A stretch of DNA of 13,776 bases from Verrucomicrobiota bacterium (lineage in GTDB: Bacteria > Verrucomicrobiota > Verrucomicrobiia > Opitutales > UBA2995): assembly GCA_027297085.1 (NCBI GenBank), contig JAPUIL010000477.1, positions 1-13,776 of the forward strand, read 5' to 3'. This document shows positions 8,024 through 13,776 of this stretch, piece by piece. Position 1 is the first letter of the stretch. Each line of letters starts with the position of its first letter. Under the pieces are notes generated by a model. That model saw only the letters and a list, made by a program, of their open reading frames with translations, made no database searches and was not told the origin of the DNA. The position numbers were made by a program, and so were the translations under genes.

Positions 8024-8416
8024 ATGTCGAAATTCCAATCATTGGCGGGTTTGTTAGGCTTTCTTGGTGTGGCCCTAGGTGCATTTGGTGCTCATGGTCT
8101 AAAAGACCGGTTGGTCGAGACCGGGCACCTGGAAAATTGGCAGACTGCAACACTCTATCTTTTCGTTCATGCCCTGGCCTTGCTGATTTTGTCGATGGGC
8201 TCCTCACAGAGGCCAGATCGAAAATTAAAATGGGTGGGTTGGTTCTGGGTTTCGGGAACCCTTATCTTTTCGGGATCCCTATACCTGCTATCTCTTACCA
8301 ATATTTCCATGCTCGGTGCGATCACTCCCATTGGTGGAGTCTGTTTTCTGCTGGGATGGGGCATGCTCATTGCTGCAGGATTCCGGAAAACCCCTTCCAC
8401 TGGTGAATCTGCCTGA
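8024..8416 (+). CDS. DUF423 family inner-membrane protein (YgdD-like)
   Basis: A 130-aa small integral membrane protein. The N-terminus LLGFLGVALGAFGAHGLKD is the DUF423 hallmark. It is followed by WQTATLYLFVHALALL, the GSLYLLSL strip within a third hydrophobic segment, and ITPIGGVCFLLGWGMLIAAG. Four transmembrane segments are visible (about residues 5-25, 43-60, 70-90, 95-117), as in E. coli YgdD and animal TMEM256. The biochemical function of the family is not established. Its stop codon lies inside the start region of the next gene (14-base overlap with the GTG start), so the two are probably cotranscribed and translationally coupled. No Shine-Dalgarno is visible before the ATG. Confidence 0.9.
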   Translation: MSKFQSLAGLLGFLGVALGAFGAHGLKDRLVETGHLENWQTATLYLFVHALALLILSMGSSQRPDRKLKWVGWFWVSGTLIFSGSLYLLSLTNISMLGAITPIGGVCFLLGWGMLIAAGFRKTPSTGESA

Positions 8417-9818
8417 TCCTCAATCTTTCTCTGTCCAACCCGAGGTGGCCCGCGTCCTGGATGAAGTGTCTACCTGCGCAAGACCTTTGATCGCCGGGGG
8501 TGCCATCCGTGACTGGCTCTTGGGCAAAAATAGCAAGGACTTGGATGTCGAGGTCTTTGGCTGCTCATGGGAGAAACTAGTTTCTATCTTATCTGATTTG
8601 GGTAAGGTAGATCTGGTCGGCAAGAGTTTTGGTGTGGCCAAATTTTATTGCGCAGGGATTGAAATCGATTTTGCCCTTCCCAGATCAGAAGTTAAAACAG
8701 CGGATGGTCACCGTGGATTTGATGTGATCCCTGACCCTCAATTGGATCCGCAACGTGCAGCTTTGCGCCGCGACTTCACCATCAATTCGATTTCATTTGA
8801 TTGGAAAAGCCGGCAAGTTGTTGATCCTCTGAATGGCTGCAAAGACTTGATGGCAAAAACTCTCAGGCACTCAAGTCCGGCGTTTGTGGAGGATCCTTTA
8901 CGAGTACTAAGAGGATTTCAGTTTTGCTCGCGGTTTGAATTGGAGCCGGCTGCTGCAACGGTCGAGCTGTGCAAACAAATTGTACCTGCATATCACGAGT
9001 TGCCCCGTGAACGTGTCTGGATGGAATGGGAGAAATGGGCTACCCGTTCGGTTCGGCCTTCTCTTGGGTTAGCTTTCCTGCAGGCCACGGGGTGGCTAGA
9101 TCATTTTGCGGAAGTGGCGGCCTTGGTTGGGTGTCCTCAAGAACCTGCCTGGCATCCGGAGGGGGATGTATTTTTACATACCGGCCATTGCCTGGACGCT
9201 TTGGTGCAATCGGCAGCCTATCAATCGGCAGATCGTTTTGAACGGTTGACGCTGACATTTGCAGTTTTAGCCCACGACTTTGGAAAACCTGAAACGACTG
9301 AGCAAAAAGTAAAGGACGGTACGACGCGCTGGATAAGCCCAGGCCATGATCAGGCCGGAATTCCCCTGGCTGAGAGTTTTCTCCTGTCTATTGGAGCCCC
9401 GCACTCCTTGATTTCGCGCGTGCAAGCTCTTGTGGGAAATCACATGGCTTCTATTCACATAAATCGACGGCCCAGTCTCCCCCAGGTGCGCCGGTTGGCT
9501 CGCCGCATTATGCCGGCTACCATGAACCAATTGTTTGCGGTTATTCGTGCGGATCAAGCCGGACGGCCACCACTGCCTGCGGATCCCAGTAAAGGGTTAG
9601 TCTGGCTGGAGGAGGTCGCCACAGAAGAAGCCCTGCTTGCCGCGGCCCCTCAACCTCTGGTTTTGGGACGGCACCTGATCGAGCGCGGCATCCAGCCTGG
9701 CCCTCACTTTAAGGCTATTTTGGAGCAACTCTTTGAACTTCAGCTTGACGGAGTTTTCACTACCATCGAAGGAGCGGATCCATACATTAATAAACTCTGT
9801 GACGGTCATGAAACTTAG
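8403..9818 (+). CDS. cca: CCA-adding tRNA nucleotidyltransferase / poly(A) polymerase family, with HD domain
   Basis: A class II nucleotidyltransferase of 471 aa from the chosen start. The head shows GGAIRD (32-37) and the catalytic DLDVEV with D46 and D48. RRDFTIN is at 122-128, EDPLRVLRGFQF at 163-174, and PRERVWMEWEKW at 201-212. A C-terminal HD phosphohydrolase domain follows, with HPEGDVFLHTGH (251-262) and LAHDFGKP (289-296), resembling the HD part of E. coli Cca rather than PcnB. It probably repairs or adds tRNA 3' CCA, though a poly(A) polymerase cannot be excluded by eye. The frame stays open upstream to an ATG at 8316, but that segment lies inside the DUF423 gene and is not family-like. 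GTG at 8403 is preferred. Confidence 0.82.
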   Translation: MNLPDPQSFSVQPEVARVLDEVSTCARPLIAGGAIRDWLLGKNSKDLDVEVFGCSWEKLVSILSDLGKVDLVGKSFGVAKFYCAGIEIDFALPRSEVKTADGHRGFDVIPDPQLDPQRAALRRDFTINSISFDWKSRQVVDPLNGCKDLMAKTLRHSSPAFVEDPLRVLRGFQFCSRFELEPAAATVELCKQIVPAYHELPRERVWMEWEKWATRSVRPSLGLAFLQATGWLDHFAEVAALVGCPQEPAWHPEGDVFLHTGHCLDALVQSAAYQSADRFERLTLTFAVLAHDFGKPETTEQKVKDGTTRWISPGHDQAGIPLAESFLLSIGAPHSLISRVQALVGNHMASIHINRRPSLPQVRRLARRIMPATMNQLFAVIRADQAGRPPLPADPSKGLVWLEEVATEEALLAAAPQPLVLGRHLIERGIQPGPHFKAILEQLFELQLDGVFTTIEGADPYINKLCDGHET

Positions 9819-9887
9819 TTACCGATTGATTTTGCGTTTTCCCCACCTTGGTTTCAATTTTCTTCATCTTAACCCAAAGACTCCATT

Positions 9888-10856
9888 ATGATTACAGTAG
9901 GACTCAACTCTCTCGAGCAGCTTAAACAGTTGACCAAAGTGGTTGCTGACACTGGCGACTTCGGTCTCATCAAACAATATGAGCCACTCGATGCCACCAC
10001 CAACCCCAGCCTTATTTTCAAGGCGCTTCAAAAAGAAGAATACGCTGCGTTACTCGACCAGGCTATCCAGGAATTCCAGGACCATTCTGGCGCTTCCTCT
10101 GAGAGGCTTGGTTTGATTATCGACCGGGTGCTCATTCTGTTCGGGTTGGAAATATTGAAACTGATTCCAGGACGTGTATCGACTGAGGTGGACGCCCGCT
10201 TGTCATTCAATACGCAACCCACAATCGAGCGTGCAAGGAAATTAATCTCCGACTACGCAGCCGAGGGAATCGACAAGAAACGAATCCTCATAAAAATAGC
10301 GTCCACCTGGGAAGGAATCAAAGCAGCGGAAATTCTTCAAAAGGAGGGGATCAATTGTAATATGACCCTGTTATTCTCTCTGCCACAGGCAGTTGGATGT
10401 GCCGAAGCCGGTGCCAAACTGGTTTCCCCCTTCGTGGGGCGGATTATGGATTGGTATAAAGCTAAAACAGGCGAAAACTACACAGGTGAGAACGATCCGG
10501 GAGTTTTATCCGTCAAAGAAATTTTCAACTATTATAAGAAGTTTGGTTATCAGACCGAGATCATGGGCGCTTCTTTTAGAAATATAGATCAAATTCTTGA
10601 GTTGGCAGGCTGTGACCTATTGACTATTAGCCCCGACCTTCTGGGTGAGCTTCAAGAATCGCAGACCACCGTGACCCGGAAGTTGGACGCGGATATTGCT
10701 GGTGACGCTGCTATTGAAAAGCTGGAACTCAATGAAAGCACTTTCCGTTTTCTCCTCAATGAAAACGCTATGGCCACTGAAAAGTTGGCTGAGGGTATTC
10801 GTTTGTTTGCCGCCGACATCGTTAAGCTGGAGTCCGTCATTGCCTCCAAGCTTTAG
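9888..10856 (+). CDS. tal: Transaldolase
   Basis: A pentose phosphate pathway enzyme that moves a dihydroxyacetone unit from sedoheptulose 7-phosphate to glyceraldehyde 3-phosphate. The 322-aa product is the classic TalB-size form. DATTNPSLI starts at D35. The Schiff-base lysine is K136 within [22 protein letters not shown] and later [12 protein letters not shown] follow, and the C-terminal half has EIMGASFRN and LTISPDLL. It lies 69 nt after the nucleotidyltransferase stop, no terminator is visible between them, and it has no Shine-Dalgarno. A terminator-like hairpin follows 56 nt downstream, so it is the last gene of its unit. Confidence 0.96.
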   Translation: MITVGLNSLEQLKQLTKVVADTGDFGLIKQYEPLDATTNPSLIFKALQKEEYAALLDQAIQEFQDHSGASSERLGLIIDRVLILFGLEILKLIPGRVSTEVDARLSFNTQPTIERARKLISDYAAEGIDKKRILIKIASTWEGIKAAEILQKEGINCNMTLLFSLPQAVGCAEAGAKLVSPFVGRIMDWYKAKTGENYTGENDPGVLSVKEIFNYYKKFGYQTEIMGASFRNIDQILELAGCDLLTISPDLLGELQESQTTVTRKLDADIAGDAAIEKLELNESTFRFLLNENAMATEKLAEGIRLFAADIVKLESVIASKL

Positions 10857-10912
10857 CCCAAATTTGGTGAGAAACGTGCTAGGAAGCTGAGGACATATTA
10901 TATAATACAGCG

Positions 10913-10936
10913 GCCGCTTCAGCGGCGGTTTTATTT
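10913..10936 (+). terminator. Intrinsic terminator after tal
   Basis: GCCGC (10913-10917) pairs with GCGGC (10922-10926) around a TTCA loop and is followed by GGTTTTATTT. The stem is short (5 bp) but all G·C, and the T-rich tail is on the plus strand. It is therefore a plausible terminator for the tal transcript ahead of sufS. A perfect TATAAT (10901-10906) just upstream has no matching -35. Confidence 0.6.
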
Positions 10937-10944
10937 AGATTCTT

Positions 10945-10967
10945 TCTCGTTTGGGGTTGAAACGAGA
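10945..10967. promoter_or_regulatory. 8-bp inverted repeat in front of sufS
   Basis: TCTCGTTT (10945-10952) and AAACGAGA (10960-10967) are perfect inverted copies separated by GGGGTTG, ending 26 nt before the sufS ATG. The right arm overlaps TTGAAA (10957-10962), a possible -35 with TAACTT (10979-10984) 16 bp downstream. If that promoter is real, the palindrome would sit on it like an operator. It does not resemble the IscR type 1 consensus. An mRNA leader hairpin is the alternative. Confidence 0.4.
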
Positions 10968-10993
10968 CTCATTCTCATTAACTTGCGTCACTT

Positions 10994-12214
10994 ATGTCTT
11001 TTGATGTCGCATCTATTCGGAAGGAATTTCCGATTCTGAAAACCCTGGTTGGTAAGAAACCGCTGGTGTATCTGGACAATGCAGCCACTACCCAAAAACC
11101 TCGCCGGGTCATTCAAGCCCTGGAATCTTACTACACGGAAACCAACGCCAATATTCACCGTGGGGTGCATTATCTGGCTGAACGCGCTACCGAAGCCTAC
11201 GAGGAAGCGAGAAGAGTAGTCGCCCGATTTCTGAATGCGGGTACCGAGGACGAGGTCATTTTTGTGAGAGGCACCACCGAAGGAATCAACCTCATCGCCC
11301 ACTCCTTCGGTAAGAGGTTTATAGAGAGTGGAGATGAAATCCTGATTTCTACCATGGAGCACCACGCCAACATCGTTCCCTGGCAATTGCTGTGCGAATC
11401 CACGGGCGCGATTTTGAAGGTGATACCAGTAAGCGACGCTGGTGAGCTGGACATGGAAGCCTTCGACCAGCTTCTCTCCGAACGGACAAAGTTGGTATCT
11501 GTGGTCCATGTCTCTAATTCGTTGGGTACCATTAACCCTGTAAAAACGATTGTCGAAAAATCACACGCCGCGGGAGCCAAAGTTCTATTAGACGGCGCGC
11601 AGGCTGTTGGGCATTTTCTTGTTGATGTAAGGGATCTGGATTGCGACTTCTACGTCTTTTCAGGCCATAAACTGTTTGGGGCCACAGGTATCGGAGCGGT
11701 CTACGGAAAATACGATATGCTCGATTCTTTGCCACCCTATCAAGGAGGCGGTGACATGATAAGTCAGGTTACATTTGAGAAAACTACCTATAAGGCTCCC
11801 CCTGGAAGATTCGAAGCGGGGACCCCCCATATTGCCGGAGCCATAGCTATGGCAGAAGCCATTCACTATCTCAATGAGCTGGATCGCACGGATTTAATAT
11901 CGCACGAACACGACCTTCTCGAATATGCCACCGGATCGCTATCCGAGTTGGATGGCCTGAAAATTTATGGCACAGCGGCTGAAAAAGTTAGCCTGCTCTC
12001 ATTTACCATGGAAGGGACCCACCCGCATGATATTGCTACGGTGCTCGACGCTGATGGTATTGCCATCCGAGCCGGTCACCACTGTACGCAGCCTCTGTTG
12101 CAACGCTATGGTATATCGGCCACCGGCCGGGCTTCTTTGGCTTTCTATAATACCAGAGAAGAAATTGATAAACTGGTCGAATCCCTTAAAAAGATCCAGG
12201 TTCTATTCGCCTAG
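10994..12214 (+). CDS. sufS: Cysteine desulfurase SufS
   Basis: A PLP enzyme that takes sulfur from cysteine as a persulfide for Fe-S cluster building. At 406 aa it lines up closely with E. coli SufS numbering. [10 protein letters not shown] is at 27-36, [14 protein letters not shown] at 53-66, the MEHHAN histidines at 123-124, [11 protein letters not shown] at 222-232 with Schiff-base K226, and [10 protein letters not shown] at 359-368 with catalytic C364. This is the group II (SufS/CsdA) type rather than IscS. It is followed directly by sufU, a specific sulfur-accepting partner. The SufBCD scaffold is not in the window. A palindrome lies in front; no Shine-Dalgarno is visible. Confidence 0.96.
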   Translation: MSFDVASIRKEFPILKTLVGKKPLVYLDNAATTQKPRRVIQALESYYTETNANIHRGVHYLAERATEAYEEARRVVARFLNAGTEDEVIFVRGTTEGINLIAHSFGKRFIESGDEILISTMEHHANIVPWQLLCESTGAILKVIPVSDAGELDMEAFDQLLSERTKLVSVVHVSNSLGTINPVKTIVEKSHAAGAKVLLDGAQAVGHFLVDVRDLDCDFYVFSGHKLFGATGIGAVYGKYDMLDSLPPYQGGGDMISQVTFEKTTYKAPPGRFEAGTPHIAGAIAMAEAIHYLNELDRTDLISHEHDLLEYATGSLSELDGLKIYGTAAEKVSLLSFTMEGTHPHDIATVLDADGIAIRAGHHCTQPLLQRYGISATGRASLAFYNTREEIDKLVESLKKIQVLFA

Positions 12215-12657
12215 TGTCGGATCTCCTTCAATTGTATCAGGATATTATTCTGAACCATAATAAACGTCCTCTTAACTACGGCGAGCTCGATGGACACACC
12301 GGAAAAGCGCAGGCGCACAACCCGCTTTGTGGTGATAACGTCACTGTATATTGGAAATCGGTGGACGATATCCTTACCGGTATCACCTTCGAGGCCCAGG
12401 GGTGCGCAATCTCAAGAGCTTCCGCGTCAATAATGACCGGGTTGCTCAACGGTAAATCGTCTGAGGAAATTAAGGATCTGTTTTCCAAACTCTTGGGCTT
12501 TTTATTGGACCCCGATTCGGAGGCTACCATGGATGAACAATTGGGCGATCTCGTTGCTCTGTCAGGCGTAAGGAAATACCCGGCACGAATCAAGTGTGCC
12601 ACCTTGGCTTGGCATGCCCTTGTCGATAATGTCAGTAAGGCTAGTGGAGGGGAATAA
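12214..12657 (+). CDS. sufU: Fe-S assembly sulfurtransferase SufU
   Basis: A 147-aa IscU-fold protein. HNPLCGD (C39, D41), GCAISRASASIM (C64) and KCATLAWHAL (C128) give the Cys/Asp/Cys/Cys zinc set of B. subtilis SufU, with an insertion (about residues 80-110) between the second and third cysteines that is absent from IscU. In that family zinc-bound SufU accepts persulfide sulfur from SufS and passes it to SufBCD. The start is GTG at 12214, sharing one base with the sufS TAG stop (TAGTG), so translation is almost surely coupled. No alternative upstream start fits. Two adjacent small palindromes follow the stop. Confidence 0.93.
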   Translation: MSDLLQLYQDIILNHNKRPLNYGELDGHTGKAQAHNPLCGDNVTVYWKSVDDILTGITFEAQGCAISRASASIMTGLLNGKSSEEIKDLFSKLLGFLLDPDSEATMDEQLGDLVALSGVRKYPARIKCATLAWHALVDNVSKASGGE

Positions 12658-12658
12658 C

Positions 12659-12681
12659 CTGTGAAACACAGCTTCGAAGCT
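12659..12681. repeat. Adjacent short palindromes after sufU
   Basis: CTGTG-AAA-CACAG (12659-12671) and the perfect 12-bp palindrome AGCTTCGAAGCT (12670-12681) share two bases and begin two bases after the sufU stop. Only TTT follows, so intrinsic termination would be weak. They may protect the 3' end of the mRNA or end it with help from Rho. The rest of the gap to 12817 shows no clear promoter. Confidence 0.35.
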
Positions 12682-12817
12682 TTAGTGACTTATTCAATCT
12701 GTTTTTGAGGTTGATAAAATCGCGTTATTGACTGATGTTTCTAAATTCATTTCGGGCGTGAACAAGATCGCGACCCAATACGTAGACAACTAACATTTTT
12801 ACCTGAGGACTTGATCC

Positions 12818-12907
12818 ATGAGACGAGTACCTGATTTGGAAACCTATTTTCCATTCACACACGTGGTCGCACACTTAGCGACTTCGCCGGAAAGGAGTAT
12901 GCGGTGA
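12818..12907 (+). CDS. Short upstream ORF coupled to panB (29 codons)
   Basis: An ATG at 12818 opens 29 codons, starting MRRVPDLETYFPF and ending SPERSMR. Its TGA (12905-12907) overlaps the panB GTG (12904-12906) as GTGA. A good Shine-Dalgarno GAGGA (12805-12809) lies 8 nt before the ATG, unusual in this SD-poor window. An in-frame TGA just upstream fixes this as the earliest start. The panB Shine-Dalgarno AAAGGAG lies inside its last codons. The peptide has no signal sequence, membrane segment or run of valine or leucine codons, so a classical attenuator is not supported. It may be a coupling leader peptide, a small protein, or chance. No family recognised. Confidence 0.4.
   Translation: MRRVPDLETYFPFTHVVAHLATSPERSMR
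12891..12897 (+). promoter_or_regulatory. Shine-Dalgarno of panB
   Basis: AAAGGAG lies 6 nt before the GTG at 12904 and fixes that codon as the panB start. The ATG at 12899 is only one base from it and opens a frame of two codons (ATG CGG TGA). This is the strongest ribosome binding site in the window. Confidence 0.75.
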
Positions 12908-13695
12908 AGAGCGTACTCGAATTTCAAAGCAAAAAAGCGCAAGGGGAACCGATCTCCATGGTTACCTGTTACGACACCTGGTCGGCCAAAATAATAAATG
13001 ATTCTGCGATCGATTGTATCCTGATCGGAGACAGTGCCTCCATGGTCATGCATGGGCATCCCAGTACGGTGCATGCGCATGTCGACATGATGAGCGCCCA
13101 CGTTCAGGCAGTTTCCAGAGGTGCACCCAATAAATTTTTGATTGGGGATATTCCCTTTCTTGCTCACCGCAAAGGGTTCGAACCTTTAATGAATACGGTT
13201 GAAATACTCATGAAGGCTGGTGCGAACTCTGTAAAACTAGAAGGGGCTCGCGGCCATTTAGAGGAGATTTCGCATATTGTTGAGTCGGGCGTTCCGGTAA
13301 TGGGGCACCTTGGTTTAACTCCCCAATCGGTTAACCAGCTGGGTGGATTTAAAGTGCAAGGCAAAGGCGAGGAAACGGCCCGTCAGATTTTTGAGGATGC
13401 CAAGGCACTCGAACAGGCAGGTTGTTTCTCTATGGTCCTGGAATGTATTCCTGCACCATTAGCTCTGGAGATTACTGATGCCCTTTCAATTCCGACGATT
13501 GGTATCGGTTCAGGTCCTGACACCTCAGGTCAGGTGTTAGTGCTCCAGGACATGCTGGGTATGGACCCGGGTTTTCAACCAAAATTTGTTCGTCGCTATC
13601 TGGATGGATACCAGCTGATCAAAGACGCGGTAAATCATTTCGATGCCGATGTGAAGGCAGGTAATTTCCCGGTCAAAAAGGAGAGTTTCGTATGA
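12904..13695 (+). CDS. panB: 3-methyl-2-oxobutanoate hydroxymethyltransferase (ketopantoate synthase)
   Basis: It adds a hydroxymethyl group from methylenetetrahydrofolate to 2-oxoisovalerate, the first committed step to pantothenate and CoA. The 263-aa TIM barrel keeps the known active-site set: D43 (LIGDS), D82 (IGDIPF), K111 and E113 (VKLEGA), and E180 (VLECIP), with GHLGLTPQSV at 134-143 and GIGSGPDTSGQ at 200-210. These correspond to E. coli D45, D84, K112, E114 and E181. The start is GTG, set by a strong Shine-Dalgarno and the overlap with the short ORF upstream. Its TGA overlaps the next start as ATGA, giving the usual panB-panC pair. Confidence 0.96.
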   Translation: MKSVLEFQSKKAQGEPISMVTCYDTWSAKIINDSAIDCILIGDSASMVMHGHPSTVHAHVDMMSAHVQAVSRGAPNKFLIGDIPFLAHRKGFEPLMNTVEILMKAGANSVKLEGARGHLEEISHIVESGVPVMGHLGLTPQSVNQLGGFKVQGKGEETARQIFEDAKALEQAGCFSMVLECIPAPLALEITDALSIPTIGIGSGPDTSGQVLVLQDMLGMDPGFQPKFVRRYLDGYQLIKDAVNHFDADVKAGNFPVKKESFV

Positions 13696-13776
13696 GTGCA
13701 CTTATTGAAACGGTGGAATGCTGGCTTGACTTACGGCACGATTTGAAGGCGTCCGGTAAGACGATTGGTTTTGTCC
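13692..13776 (+). CDS. panC: Pantothenate synthetase, N-terminal fragment cut by the window edge
   Basis: Twenty-eight codons are visible, from the ATG overlapping the panB stop (ATGA) to the window end, with the frame still open. The peptide begins MSALIETVECW and ends KASGKTIGFV. That matches the N-terminal strand of PanC, in which this motif is normally followed by the PTMGALH nucleotide-binding segment. PanC joins pantoate and beta-alanine using ATP, directly downstream of the PanB product. The ATGA overlap and the order panB-panC strongly support the call despite the short length. Confidence 0.85.
   Translation, partial: MSALIETVECWLDLRHDLKASGKTIGFV

Noticed and set aside
8316..8402. 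N-terminal extension of the CCA-adding enzyme to an ATG inside the DUF423 gene
   Set aside because: The extra 29 residues are out-of-frame DUF423 sequence and unlike the family N-terminus; GTG at 8403 is better placed.
12844..13167. Minus-strand 107-aa ORF opposite panB
   Set aside because: It is antisense to clear PanB active-site coding and has no recognisable features.

Overview
The window is an ordinary chromosomal housekeeping segment from a Gram-negative bacterium. The 216-aa signal-peptide β-barrel protein ending in Phe (7597-6947) implies an outer membrane. Base composition is moderate, and almost no gene has a Shine-Dalgarno sequence. Together with the gene content (rplM-rpsI beside arg genes, a SufS-SufU pair, a DUF423 protein, a TorF-like porin) this is compatible with Verrucomicrobiota (Opitutae-like). 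That placement is an inference of low to moderate confidence and was not tested by any search.

Left part, minus strand (about 7600 down to 1). A TorF/Gcw_chp-type outer-membrane protein ends at a strong intrinsic terminator. It is followed by rplM-rpsI (ribosomal proteins L13 and S9), which ends at a second terminator. Next comes a tight arginine-biosynthesis run, argC-argB-argD-argF-argG, with gaps of 8-22 nt. It covers most steps from N-acetylglutamate to argininosuccinate, but argJ, argA, argE and argH are absent from the window. A tRNA-Leu(CAA) with an encoded CCA lies downstream of argG on the same strand. The tRNA is flanked by two imperfect stem-loops, and the first 240 bases hold nothing I can identify.

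Middle. A 426-base divergent intergenic region (7598-8023) holds several inverted repeats but no recognisable gene.

Right part, plus strand. A DUF423 membrane protein overlaps a CCA-adding/poly(A) polymerase family nucleotidyltransferase with an HD domain. Transaldolase and a terminator follow. Then come sufS and sufU, joined by a one-base stop/start overlap (Fe-S cluster assembly). Last are panB and the first 28 codons of panC, joined by ATGA (pantothenate/CoA synthesis). A 29-codon ORF with its own good Shine-Dalgarno sits directly upstream of panB, and its stop codon overlaps the panB start.

I found no mobile element, CRISPR array, phage or defence locus and no evidence of a novel multigene system. 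The best second-look items are the panB-coupled short ORF, the arg run without argJ beside an ArgB that looks feedback-sensitive, the structured elements around the tRNA, and inverted repeats in front of sufS, rplM and the porin gene.
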